Source: an uncultured Bacteroidota bacterium (lineage in GTDB: Bacteria; Bacteroidota; Bacteroidia; Bacteroidales; P3). From it: DNA of 64,000 nt. A program made the translations under genes and the position numbers. The stretch covers positions 62,001-126,000 of the forward strand of contig CACYIK010000001.1 of the NCBI GenBank assembly GCA_902774395.1. Direction: 5' to 3'. Under the pieces are notes generated by a model, which saw only the letters and a program-made list of their open reading frames with translations, ran no database searches and was not told the DNA's origin. Below, in pieces: positions 28,110 through 35,637 of the stretch. Each line of letters opens with the position of its first letter. Position 1 is the stretch's first letter.

Positions 28110-28414
28110 AATGTTTATTGTATAAAGGGTTAATACTTTCGTTCAATAAACACATAAAAAAGAAGCGCGGACATCTAACTTTCGTTACTTATCCCGCGCG
28201 TAAGGCTCTGGTATGCCCATCAACCGAAGATAAGCAACGCCGAAGCCCACGCTGACGATATATACAGAAAAGCGTATATACACAACAATGGACGTTGACT
28301 GTTGCTTTATCGTGCGGTTGATTGTGAATTTACCAGATTCTACGCGCCGCAGATAAAACGTCTACAACGTCTTATTTATATGTCTCGCCGTCAGGCCCAC
28401 TTCGGAGTCAAACG
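28110..28414 (-). ncRNA. Structured leader RNA of BspA-like gene 1 (candidate attenuator)
   Basis: About 300 bases between the promoter (28421-28451) and the ATG, closely similar to 54812-55106. Features on the RNA strand: a 9-bp hairpin at 28353-28375 (loop UGUAG); a UGCGG/CCGCA helix enclosing GAAU/AUUC; an AU-rich UAUAUA hairpin inside an AGCAAC/GUUGCU helix; then a terminator-like stem (28165-28199, GCGCGGG/UCCGCGC) with UUCUUUUUU. The bases GAUAAG (28188-28193), next to and overlapping the terminator 5' arm, can instead pair with CUUAUC (28229-28234). A last 9-bp stem UGUUUAUUG/CAAUAAACA (28112-28152) ends two bases before the ATG. The ligand or signal is unknown. Confidence 0.6.
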
Positions 28415-28420
28415 ACGATG

Positions 28421-28451
28421 CAAAAATACGAAATTATTTCGAACCTACCAA
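28421..28451 (-). promoter_or_regulatory. Promoter of BspA-like gene 1
   Basis: Minus strand: TTG (28451-28449), 20-base spacer, TATTTTTG (28428-28421). Confidence 0.7.
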
Positions 28452-28459
28452 AAATAAAT

Positions 28460-28491
28460 TTCCCCGCCAGCAAAAAACACTGGCGGGGAAA
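28460..28491. terminator. Bidirectional terminator-like hairpin
   Basis: TTCCCCGCCAG (28460-28470) pairs with CTGGCGGGGAA (28480-28490). It has T-rich or A-rich flanks on both sides and ends the nucleotidyltransferase transcript (minus). Confidence 0.8.
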
Positions 28492-28513
28492 AACTTTTGT
28501 TGGTGATTTTTTT

Positions 28514-28552
28514 TTATCCTATCCTTCCCGGGTCACGCGCTTCTTCTCTCAT
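28514..28552 (-). pseudogene. Remnant of a hepT start (MREEARD)
   Basis: An ATG overlapping the end of the nucleotidyltransferase gene opens MREEARDPGRIG and then a stop. The first seven residues match the start of the broken hepT at 55759 (MRETARD). It is the expected position of the HepT partner, so most of that gene appears to be lost here. Confidence 0.55.
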
Positions 28553-28835
28553 AGATTAGTTTTTTGTCTTGATTTGCAGTTTTTTCTGCCCATGGAAGTA
28601 GTGCTCCCTCTTCTACCAAATCCACCGCACGGTTCAATATTTTCTCAAGGTCCATCATCATGGAAGCGTACTTCAATAGACCTACCTTGGCATGTTCACG
28701 GTCGAACTTGACAAGAATGTCGATGTCACTGTCGGGGCGTTCTTCGCCACGGGCAAAAGAGCCAAAGACCCATGCTTTCTGTACGGGTTGGGTGGCGAGA
28801 TAATCGCTAATCTTTTTATTTATATCGGCATTCAT
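28533..28835 (-). CDS. MntA-type minimal nucleotidyltransferase (antitoxin-like)
   Basis: 100 residues from MNADINKKI. Nucleotidyltransferase fold with GSFARGEERPDSDIDILV (about 24-41), i.e. GSxARG followed by the metal-binding DxD. Such proteins pair with HEPN/HepT RNases in MntA-HepT toxin-antitoxin modules, where MntA inactivates HepT by adding AMP. The HepT frame expected to overlap its end is only a seven-codon remnant. It is a close paralogue of 55740-56036 (same INKKISDYxATQPVxKAWVF start and DKKLIYER end). Promoter at 28855-28885. The frame continues upstream of 28835 but that part precedes the promoter. Confidence 0.85.
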   Translation of the reverse strand: MNADINKKISDYLATQPVQKAWVFGSFARGEERPDSDIDILVKFDREHAKVGLLKYASMMMDLEKILNRAVDLVEEGALLPWAEKTANQDKKLIYERRSA

Positions 28836-28854
28836 GCTGTGATGATTTATTTTG

Positions 28855-28885
28855 CAAAAATACATAATATTTTTGAACCCACCAA
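28855..28885 (-). promoter_or_regulatory. Promoter of the nucleotidyltransferase gene (copy 1)
   Basis: Minus strand: TTG (28885-28883), 20-base spacer, TATTTTTG (28862-28855). The same arrangement precedes the paralogue at 56056-56085. Confidence 0.65.
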
Positions 28886-28928
28886 ATAAAAATGCCTCGG
28901 CAAGCTTTTTTTTGCAGGTCGAGGCATT
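28884..28928 (-). terminator. Terminator of prfB
   Basis: AATGCCTCG (28891-28899) pairs with CGAGGCATT (28920-28928). The minus-strand product continues in TTTTTATTT. Confidence 0.8.
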
Positions 28929-28949
28929 GGGATGGGCTTTGAAAAACAA

Positions 28950-30065
28950 TCAAATTTCGGCACCGCCGAATTCCATCAAGTAGGCTTTGATGAAGTCGTC
29001 GAGTTTGCCGTCGAGGACGCCGGCGACGTCGGAAGTCTGGTAGTTGGTGCGGTGGTCTTTGACACGGCGGTCGTCCATGACGTAACTGCGTATCTGTGAG
29101 CCCCATTCGATCTTTTTCTGGCTGGCTTTGATCTTGTCTTTCTCCTCCATGCGGTGTTTGAGCTCGCGGTCGTAGAGCTGTGAGCGGAGCAGGCGCATGG
29201 CGTTCTCCTTGTTCTTGGGCTGGTCGCGGGTCTCGGTGTTCTCGATGAGTATCTCTTCCTCTTCGCCGGTGTAGGGGTCCTTGTACTGATAGCGCAGGCG
29301 CACACCCGACTCCACTTTGTTGACATTCTGTCCTCCGGCGCCGCCGCTACGGAAGGTGTCCCACGAGAGTTTCGACATATCAACCACCACTTCAATAGAG
29401 TCGTCGACAAGCGGTGTGACACTGACACTTGTGAAACTCGTCATACGCTTGCCTTGGGCGTTGAAGGGGGAGACGCGGACGAGGCGGTGGACGCCAGTTT
29501 CGGACTTGAGGTAGCCGTAGGCGAAGTCGCCCTCGATTTGCAGGGTGCAGCTCTTGATGCCGGCGCCGTCGCCGTCGAGGGAGTTGGAGATGACGACCTT
29601 GTAGCCGTGGGTCTCGGCGTAGCGTATGTACATGCGCATGAGCATCTCGGCCCAGTCCTGGGCTTCCACGCCGCCGGCACCGGCATTGATGGAGAGCACG
29701 GCGTCGAGGCGGTCGCTATCGGAGCGCAGCATGTTCTTGAATTCCAGCTCTTCGACCTTCTTCTGCGTGGTGGCAATCTGGGCGAGGAGTTCCTCTTCGG
29801 AGGCGTCGCCGCTCTCGAAGAACTCGCCCATGACCTCGAGGTCACCGCACGACTCCTCGACATCCTTATAGGCTGTCACCCAGCTCTTTTTGGCGTTTAT
29901 GCCCTTGACGACTTTCTGTGCCTCCTTGGGGTCGGACCAGAAGTCGGGGGCCTCGGTCTTCTTCTCTTCTTCGGCAATCCAAGCCGCGGTCTTGTCGATA
30001 TCGAGGAATTTCTTCAGCGCGTCCTTGCGCGAAATGAGGTCTTTTATCTGTTCTTGGTTGGTCAT
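28950..30065 (-). CDS. prfB: Peptide chain release factor 2
   Basis: 371 residues. It releases finished chains at UGA and UAA. The PCRF domain (about 80-200), the RF2 tripeptide SPF in VRVSPFNAQGKR (about 205) and the peptidyl-transferase motif SGGAGGQNVNK (about 244-254) are present. The frame is open from the ATG with no internal TGA: the segment that in most bacteria carries the autoregulatory +1 frameshift (CTT TGA C) reads KKFLDID in one frame here. The gene is followed by a clear terminator and preceded by a long heptamer array. Confidence 0.97.
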   Translation of the reverse strand: MTNQEQIKDLISRKDALKKFLDIDKTAAWIAEEEKKTEAPDFWSDPKEAQKVVKGINAKKSWVTAYKDVEESCGDLEVMGEFFESGDASEEELLAQIATTQKKVEELEFKNMLRSDSDRLDAVLSINAGAGGVEAQDWAEMLMRMYIRYAETHGYKVVISNSLDGDGAGIKSCTLQIEGDFAYGYLKSETGVHRLVRVSPFNAQGKRMTSFTSVSVTPLVDDSIEVVVDMSKLSWDTFRSGGAGGQNVNKVESGVRLRYQYKDPYTGEEEEILIENTETRDQPKNKENAMRLLRSQLYDRELKHRMEEKDKIKASQKKIEWGSQIRSYVMDDRRVKDHRTNYQTSDVAGVLDGKLDDFIKAYLMEFGGAEI

Positions 30066-30072
30066 CTTCTGA

Positions 30073-30168
30073 GAATTATGATTTATGAGTTATGATTTAT
30101 GAGTTATGATTTATGAGTTATGAATTATGAGTTATGAATTATGAGTTATGAATTATGAGTTATGAGTG
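30073..30168. repeat. Heptamer array (GAGTTAT/GATTTAT/GAATTAT)
   Basis: About thirteen 7-bp units on the plus strand fill the gap between the ZIP transporter stop and prfB. It is one of the longest arrays in the window. Confidence 0.85.
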
Positions 30169-30169
30169 T

Positions 30170-30913
30170 TTAGTATATTTCGGTGCAGCCGGGGGTGAAG
30201 TAGGCGGCGGCGAATGCGATGATGATGAGCAGCACCTTGGCCCATGAGAAGCGGTTGTCGTGGTGGTCGAAGAGAATGGAGGAACTGACGTGCAGGAGGA
30301 TACCGACGACGATGCCGATGATGAAGGTCTGCAGTTCTTCGTCGGGGGGCAGCAGCATGAGGTTGAAGAGCGATCCCAGCGGCGTCATGACGGCGAAGAC
30401 GGAGAGCAGTGCCAGGACGCGCCAGAAGCCGTAGCCGCGGGCGGTCATGAGGGAGACGAAGATGAGCGCCATGGGGATGTTGTGCAGCACGATGCCGTAG
30501 AGGAGTCCCTGGTGGATGTCGCCGTCGGTGTCGACGAGGGGCATGCCCTCGAAGAAGGCGTGCAGCGAGAGTCCCAGGAGGAGTCCCCAAAGGGTGTAGC
30601 CTTCGTGCTTGTGGCCGGCATGGGCGTGCTCGTCGAGGTGGCCGTGCTCGACGTGCGAGGAGAGTTGCTCGAGGAGTGTCTGGATGAGGAATCCCAGCGG
30701 GATGGCGGCGGCATATTTGAGTCCGAGGGTGGGCGAGGTGAAGCCGTTGAGGAAGACGTGGGGGAGGAGGTTGATGAAGCATACGGCGAGGAGGTAGGCA
30801 CCGCCGAAGACGGTGACGGCACGCATCAGCCGCGGCGGGAGGCCTTTGCCGATGGGCTGGACCACGGCCCAGGCCACCACTCCGAGGAATATCAGTATAT
30901 ATGCTCCGATCAT
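30170..30913 (-). CDS. ZIP family metal transporter
   Basis: 247 residues, about eight transmembrane helices. The central histidine-rich loop (SSHVEHGHLDEHAHAGHKHE, about 108-127) and the conserved LHNIPMALIF helix (about 160-169) with HAFFEGMPL before it match the ZIP/GufA family, which move zinc or other divalent metals into the cytoplasm. I take the ATG at 30913 (MIGAYILIF). The longer frame upstream would run into the SRP RNA gene. Confidence 0.88.
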   Translation of the reverse strand: MIGAYILIFLGVVAWAVVQPIGKGLPPRLMRAVTVFGGAYLLAVCFINLLPHVFLNGFTSPTLGLKYAAAIPLGFLIQTLLEQLSSHVEHGHLDEHAHAGHKHEGYTLWGLLLGLSLHAFFEGMPLVDTDGDIHQGLLYGIVLHNIPMALIFVSLMTARGYGFWRVLALLSVFAVMTPLGSLFNLMLLPPDEELQTFIIGIVVGILLHVSSSILFDHHDNRFSWAKVLLIIIAFAAAYFTPGCTEIY

Positions 30914-30976
30914 TCTTTTTAGCTGGTAGCTGGAAGCAGGTAGCTTGTAGCCGCTGCTTACAGCACAAATAAAAAA

Positions 30977-31072
30977 GGGCAAGCTGTTTATATCGCACCG
31001 CTACAACCAAACACCCTTGCTGTATTCCTACCCTGGGGGATTCAATGGGAGCTGGTCGTATAAGACTTGCCC
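30977..31072 (-). ncRNA. ffs: SRP RNA (4.5S-type)
   Basis: 96 nt. The ends pair perfectly (GGGCAAG with CUUGCCC). The apical domain IV is intact: CAGG, a 3-bp stem GUA/UAC closing the tetraloop GGAA, then AGCA. This is the binding site of Ffh. The transcript ends in a T-run (TTTTTTATTT, 30976-30967), i.e. the RNA stem doubles as terminator. No Alu domain, as in most Gram-negative bacteria. Confidence 0.9.
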
Positions 31073-31151
31073 TAACTCTCTTTTATCGTTTTTCGGCTAT
31101 TGACTCGGGGTTATTGAGGAATCGCATGTTGTTCTGCATCAACTCTCTATA

Positions 31152-31177
31152 ACCGCTAGTCGCTAACCGCTAACCTT
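31152..31177. repeat. Heptamer array (GGTTAGC)
   Basis: On the minus strand GGTTAGC, GGTTAGC, GACTAGC, GGTTATAG lie between the putative promoter and the SRP RNA, hence in a possible 5' precursor. Confidence 0.6.
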
Positions 31178-31189
31178 TTTTTCGAGTTG

Positions 31190-31220
31190 CAAAGATACAA
31201 CCTTTTTTTATATTGGCCAA
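31190..31220 (-). promoter_or_regulatory. Promoter upstream of SRP RNA
   Basis: Minus strand: TTG (31220-31218), 20-base spacer, TATCTTTG (31197-31190). The start would be about 110 bases before the mature SRP RNA, so processing or a nearer unseen promoter must be assumed. Confidence 0.5.
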
Positions 31221-31229
31221 ATTTTTTTA

Positions 31230-31940
31230 CTAGTGAAGAAAGAGTCGCCGAGCCTCTTTGCGGGCTTCCGCCATCAGTTTGAGGAAACGCTCGTCGGCAT
31301 GCAGGCGTGCTACGGCAGCACTGGCCACCAGGCGGCCGGCGTCGACGTCGCTCTGCCAGTGGAAGCCTGCTATCACGCGGCTCTGTCCGAAGCGGTATCC
31401 CACAGCCATGATGGCGTCGGCGCTGTCGGGGTTCACCTCGGAGAGCAGCAGTGCGGCACTCCATCCGAGGATGGTGTGGCCGGAGGGGTAGGAGCCGTTG
31501 TGGCTCAGCTCCTCCTCGTCGCCGGGCACTATGGTGGGCTCGCCGAAGAAGACGTAGGGGCGTGTGCGCATGTAATGCTCTTTGGGCCGCTTGCCTGCTT
31601 GGTCGGCGGTCATGATGCCCACGCTCAGCATCTCATAGATGGCAGGGGTGGTCTCCTTGCTGATGGTCATGCCGAAGGGCTCGCTCATCACGCGACAGAT
31701 ATTGTCCACGCTCCAAATGGCGTCGCTCACCGCCACGGCGCGGCGCGCGCTGTCCTTGCGCTGCTCCAGACCCCAGCGGTACTGCGCTTTGTCGTATTGG
31801 AACCTTGCGCTGGCGGTGTCCGGTGGTGCCGGCAGGAAGTATACCGCGTTGGGCATCTGCATCGAGTCCAACAAGGGCTTCTGTGCCGTAGCTGTCAGGC
31901 AAAGGCCAAGAATCAGGAATGAGAGGATGACTCTTTTCAT
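31230..31940 (-). CDS. Class A-like non-specific acid phosphatase (PAP2 superfamily)
   Basis: 236 residues. Signal peptide MKRVILSFLILGLCLTATAQ. The PAP2 active site is complete: KRPKEHYMRTRP (about 116-127), GSYPSGHT (about 147-154) and SRVIAGFHWQSDVDAGR (about 186-202). These match periplasmic PhoN-type phosphatases that hydrolyse many organic phosphoesters. It lies downstream of nfnAB, with a heptamer array forming the nfn stop region between them. Confidence 0.92.
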   Translation of the reverse strand: MKRVILSFLILGLCLTATAQKPLLDSMQMPNAVYFLPAPPDTASARFQYDKAQYRWGLEQRKDSARRAVAVSDAIWSVDNICRVMSEPFGMTISKETTPAIYEMLSVGIMTADQAGKRPKEHYMRTRPYVFFGEPTIVPGDEEELSHNGSYPSGHTILGWSAALLLSEVNPDSADAIMAVGYRFGQSRVIAGFHWQSDVDAGRLVASAAVARLHADERFLKLMAEARKEARRLFLH

Positions 31941-31980
31941 TTCAATTTTCGATTCTCAATTCTCCATTTTCAATTTCTCC
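31941..31980. repeat. Heptamer array (GAATTGA/AAATTGA) at the nfnAB 3' end
   Basis: On the minus strand the units supply the last codons EKLKMEN and the TGA of nfnAB. Confidence 0.7.
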
Positions 31981-34217
31981 ATGATGGCTTTAGCGGCCTT
32001 GCGTCCGGCGCCCATGGCGAGGATGACTGTGGCGGCGCCGCTGACGGCGTCGCCGCCGGCGAAGATGAGCTTGCGGCTGGTCTGTCCGTTCTCGTCGGCC
32101 TTGATGCCGCCCCAGGTCTCGCATTCGAGGCCGGGAGTGCTGGTGCGGATGAGCGGGTTGGGGCTGGTGCCGAGGGCGGCGACGATGGTGTCGGCCTCGA
32201 CGTCGCACTCGCTGCCTTCGATGGGGCTGAATTTCCTTCTGCCTTTCTCGTCGGGGGCACCCATCTCCATCTTGATGCAGCGCAGGGCGCGGACGGTGCC
32301 GTCCTCGTTGCCGAGAATCTCGAGCGGGGCGGTCTGGAACATGAACTGCACGCCTTCCTCCATGGCGTGGTGCACCTCTTCGCGGCGGGCGGGCATGTCC
32401 ATCTCGCCACGGCGGTAGACGACGGTGACCTCGCTGCCGAGGCGCAGGGCGGTGCGGGCGGCATCCATGGCCACGTTGCCGCCACCCACCACGATCACCT
32501 TCTTGCCGAGGTAGATGGGGGTGTCGTACTGCTCGTCGTAGCCGTGCATGAGGTTGGTGCGGGTGAGGAGCTCGTTGGCGGAGATGACGCCGATGAGGGT
32601 CTCGCCCTTGACACCCATGAACTTGGGCAGGCCGGCGCCCGAGGCGATGTAGACGGCGTCGTACTCCATGTCGTCGAAGAGCTGGTCGATGGTGATGCTC
32701 TTGCCGATGATGACGTTGGTGCGTATCTCGACGCCGAGGCGGCGGAGGTTCTCGATCTCGGGCTCGACGACGCGCTGCTTGGGCAGGCGGAACTCGGGGA
32801 TGCCGTAGACCAGCACGCCTCCGGCGTGGTGCAGGGCCTCGAAGACGGTGACCTGGTAGCCGTGTTTGGCGAGGTCGCCGGCGCAGGTGAGTCCGCTGGG
32901 GCCGGAGCCGATGACCGCCACCTTGCGGCCGGCGGGGTAGCAGGGGCTCTGCGGCTTGGACTTGGCGCGGTGGTTGTCGGCCACGAAGCGCTCCAGCGCA
33001 CCGATGGCGATAGGCTCGCTCTTGACGCCCATCACGCAGCTGCCCTCACACTGTGTCTCTTGCGGACAGACGCGTCCGCAGACGGCGGGCAGGGCGGAAT
33101 CCATGCTGATGGTGATATAGGCTTGGTTGAAGTTCTCTTCCTTGATATTCTGGATGAAACGCGGGATGTTGATGCCCACGGGGCAGGCCTCGACGCAGCG
33201 GGGCTTCTTGCACTGGAGGCAACGGGAGGCTTCCAGCAGGGCCTGGTGCTCGGTGAGGCCGAAGGAGACCTCGTCGAAGTTGCGGGCGCGGACCTTGGGG
33301 TCCTGCTCGCGGGGCTTCTGACGCTGTTGTGCCTCAGCCATGGCGCTCTCCACGGCAGGTGCGAGGTTGCACTTGTGGCCGCTCTCGGCGGTGGCTATGC
33401 GGTAGCGGCGGGCGTCGGGAGTTTTGAGCTTGCGGGCGGCCTCGTCGAAGTCGACGAGATGACCGTCGAACTCGGGTCCGTCGACGCAGCAGAACTTCAC
33501 CTCGTCGCCCACACGGACGCGGCAGGCGCCGCACATGCCGGTGCCGTCGACCATCATGCAGTTGAGGCTCACAATGGTGGGCAGGTCGTACTTCTTGGTG
33601 GTGAGGCTGACGAACTTCATCATCGGCAGGGGACCGATGGCTACGCAGTGGCTGTATTCCACACCCTTGGTGCAGAGCTCGTCGACCTTGGCGGTGACGA
33701 GACCTTGCTCGCCGTAGCTGCCGTCGTCGGTCATGATGTGCAGGTTGTGGCACACGGCACGCAGCTCGTCCTCATAGAAGAGGAGGTCCTTGGAGCGGGC
33801 GCCGATGATGACGTCGGTGGGGATGCCCTGACGGAAGGCCCACTTCACCTGCGGGAACACGGGGGCAATGCCCACGCCGCCGGCCACGAAGAGCAGGCGC
33901 TTCAGTTCGCCATTCTCATGCTTCTCGATGAGTTCGGAGGGACGGCCGAGGGGTCCGACGATGGTGTAGAGGTCGTCGCCCTCGTTCATCTCAGCCAGTT
34001 GGCGTGTGGTCTCGCCGACGACCTGGAAGACGATGACCACCGACTGGCGCTGGTAGACGATGTCGCTGATGGTGAGCGGGATGCGCTCGCCGTTCTCGTG
34101 GGGGATGACGATGACAAACTGGCCCGGCTTGCCGCTAAGCGATATCCATGGAGCGTGGATCTCCATGCGGTAAATTTCGTGGCTGTTGAGCAGCCGCTTG
34201 CTGATAATCTCGTACAT
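31956..34217 (-). CDS. Fused NfnAB: NADH-dependent ferredoxin:NADP+ oxidoreductase
   Basis: 753 residues. The N-terminal third is a ferredoxin-NAD reductase-like module with FAD and NAD sites (FVIVIPHENGERIPLTISD; LLFVAGGVGIAPVFPQV) and a [2Fe-2S] cluster (CGACRVRVGDEVKFCC near 226-241). The rest is the GltD-like NfnB module with two [4Fe-4S] sets (CLQCKKPRCVEACP; CGRVCPQETQCEGSC) and two nucleotide-binding folds (VAVIGSGPSGLTCAGDLA; VIVVGGGNVAMDAARTA). Together they match the electron-bifurcating Nfn complex, which links NADH, ferredoxin and NADPH; the fused form is usual in Bacteroidota. It follows the second adk by four bases, probably in one transcript. Confidence 0.92.
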   Translation of the reverse strand: MYEIISKRLLNSHEIYRMEIHAPWISLSGKPGQFVIVIPHENGERIPLTISDIVYQRQSVVIVFQVVGETTRQLAEMNEGDDLYTIVGPLGRPSELIEKHENGELKRLLFVAGGVGIAPVFPQVKWAFRQGIPTDVIIGARSKDLLFYEDELRAVCHNLHIMTDDGSYGEQGLVTAKVDELCTKGVEYSHCVAIGPLPMMKFVSLTTKKYDLPTIVSLNCMMVDGTGMCGACRVRVGDEVKFCCVDGPEFDGHLVDFDEAARKLKTPDARRYRIATAESGHKCNLAPAVESAMAEAQQRQKPREQDPKVRARNFDEVSFGLTEHQALLEASRCLQCKKPRCVEACPVGINIPRFIQNIKEENFNQAYITISMDSALPAVCGRVCPQETQCEGSCVMGVKSEPIAIGALERFVADNHRAKSKPQSPCYPAGRKVAVIGSGPSGLTCAGDLAKHGYQVTVFEALHHAGGVLVYGIPEFRLPKQRVVEPEIENLRRLGVEIRTNVIIGKSITIDQLFDDMEYDAVYIASGAGLPKFMGVKGETLIGVISANELLTRTNLMHGYDEQYDTPIYLGKKVIVVGGGNVAMDAARTALRLGSEVTVVYRRGEMDMPARREEVHHAMEEGVQFMFQTAPLEILGNEDGTVRALRCIKMEMGAPDEKGRRKFSPIEGSECDVEADTIVAALGTSPNPLIRTSTPGLECETWGGIKADENGQTSRKLIFAGGDAVSGAATVILAMGAGRKAAKAIMEKLKMEN

Positions 34218-34221
34218 GGTT

Positions 34222-34875
34222 TTATTTTTTTGTTTTCAGGTTCATGACGCGCTCGAGGGTCTGGCAGATGCGGCCGTTGGTCTCGGCAATCTCGCCGCTG
34301 CCGTCGACGGTGATGAGGAGTCCGGAGACACGGTAGTAGTCGAGCACGGGCGTGGTCTGTTGGTCGTAGAGGTCGAGGCGGTGGCGGATGACATCTTCGG
34401 TATCGTCGGCGCGGCCGCTGATAGCGGCACGTTCGTGGATGCGTCGCACCAGTTCTTCGCGTGGCACGTCGATGGCGACGACACAGTCGATCTTCCGTTT
34501 CAGTTTAGAGAAGAGGAACTCGAGGGTCTGGGCCTGCGAGACGGTTCGGGGGAATCCGTCGATGATGCACCCTTCGGGGCGGTGGGGCATGCCGTTGCGT
34601 TCGACATCCCAGGGATCGAGTGCGGCGTCGGGGTCGGGGAGGGTGGAGCGCAGCTCGAGGGCGCGTCCGAGGAGCGACACCACGATGTCGTCGCCCACTA
34701 GGTCGCCACGGTTCATGATGGCCTGGGCGCGCTGTCCCAGGTGGGTGCCCAGGGAGACTTCCTGCCGCAGCAGGTCGCCGGTGGAGATGTGGAGGAAGTC
34801 ATACTTCTCGGCCAGCAGCTTGGCCTGGGTGCCTTTGCCGGCGCCGGGGGCGCCAAAGATAACGATGTTGATCAT
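34222..34875 (-). CDS. Second adenylate kinase-like protein
   Basis: 217 residues, paralogue of the adk at 22148. P-loop GAPGAGKGTQ, STGDLLRQE, DGFPRTVSQ and SGRADDTE are kept, so it should be active as a nucleoside monophosphate kinase. It differs by an insert of about 26 residues (roughly LRSTLPDPDAALDPW through HRPEG, 75-100) just before the DGFPRT motif, i.e. near the NMP-binding side. It sits between a LytTR regulator and nfnAB. Specificity for AMP versus another NMP is uncertain. Confidence 0.85.
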   Translation of the reverse strand: MINIVIFGAPGAGKGTQAKLLAEKYDFLHISTGDLLRQEVSLGTHLGQRAQAIMNRGDLVGDDIVVSLLGRALELRSTLPDPDAALDPWDVERNGMPHRPEGCIIDGFPRTVSQAQTLEFLFSKLKRKIDCVVAIDVPREELVRRIHERAAISGRADDTEDVIRHRLDLYDQQTTPVLDYYRVSGLLITVDGSGEIAETNGRICQTLERVMNLKTKK

Positions 34876-34887
34876 GGTTTTATTTAT

Positions 34888-35637
34888 TTATTTGGTGTAC
34901 CATTGTTTGAACTCGGCGACGCGGGCTTTGGAGATGATGATACGGTCGGGCGTAGGCACGGAGAGTGTGAGGGCCAGCTTGGAGATGGGCCAGATGGATA
35001 TTTCGCGTATGGCGTCGTGCGAGACGATATACTGCCGGTTGGCGCGGAAGAAGCGGTCTGGGTCTAGGTGCTCCATGATGATGTCGAGCGGGCGGTCGAT
35101 GATCTGTTCGCGGCCGTCGAGGAGGATGGCGCGCGAGATTTTGTCTTCGAGGTAGAGGCATGCCACCTGCTTGACTTCCACGGGGATGAGCTTGTCGCGC
35201 ATGGGGATGAGGAAATGCGACTGGTAGTGCTTCTGCTTCAGCTGGGTGCTGAGTGTGTTGATCTGACTGGCGGAGGGCGCCTGGAGGCGTTCGAGTCGTG
35301 AGAGGGTGTTCTGCAGGTCGTCGCGGTTGATGGGTTTGAGGAGGTAGTCGAATCCGCCGGCCTTGAAGGCGTCAAGAGCGTATTGGTCGTAGGCGGTGGT
35401 GAAGACGATGGGGCAGTCGATGCTGATGGAGTCGAAGATGCGGAAGGAGAGGCCGTCGGCCAGGTGTATATCGAGGAAGACCAGGTCGGGATGGGCGCCG
35501 CCTTTGAAGTATTCGACACTTTCCTCGATACTCTGGAGGATGCTGTCGACCTGGGCGTCGGGGATTACGTCGTGGAGTGTGCGCTCGAGGTGCTGGGCGG
35601 CGATGGACTCGTCTTCAATGATGAGAATATGTTTCAT
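34888..35637 (-). CDS. LytTR-type response regulator
   Basis: 249 residues. Receiver domain (1-120) with phosphoacceptor D in LVFLDIHLADG (about 56) and TTAYDQYALDAF, then a LytTR DNA-binding domain (about 145-245; VACLYLEDKISRAILLDG, FFRANRQYIVSHDAI). Its ATG overlaps the stop of the kinase gene (ATGA), so the pair is translationally coupled. It may control the efflux operon upstream on the same strand. Confidence 0.94.
   Translation of the reverse strand: MKHILIIEDESIAAQHLERTLHDVIPDAQVDSILQSIEESVEYFKGGAHPDLVFLDIHLADGLSFRIFDSISIDCPIVFTTAYDQYALDAFKAGGFDYLLKPINRDDLQNTLSRLERLQAPSASQINTLSTQLKQKHYQSHFLIPMRDKLIPVEVKQVACLYLEDKISRAILLDGREQIIDRPLDIIMEHLDPDRFFRANRQYIVSHDAIREISIWPISKLALTLSVPTPDRIIISKARVAEFKQWYTK

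Noticed and set aside
28110-28414. Known riboswitch (cobalamin, TPP, SAM) in the BspA leader
   Set aside because: None of their hallmark conserved stretches could be found by eye; the leader is kept as an unnamed candidate.
30914-31010. Longer ZIP transporter start or another small protein upstream
   Set aside because: The region is the SRP RNA gene and its terminator.
31073-31189. tRNA or second small RNA between the promoter and SRP RNA
   Set aside because: No cloverleaf can be drawn; the stretch is mostly a heptamer array and low-complexity sequence.
32367-34247. 626-codon plus-strand frame
   Set aside because: Exact antisense of nfnAB; no motifs and no start context.
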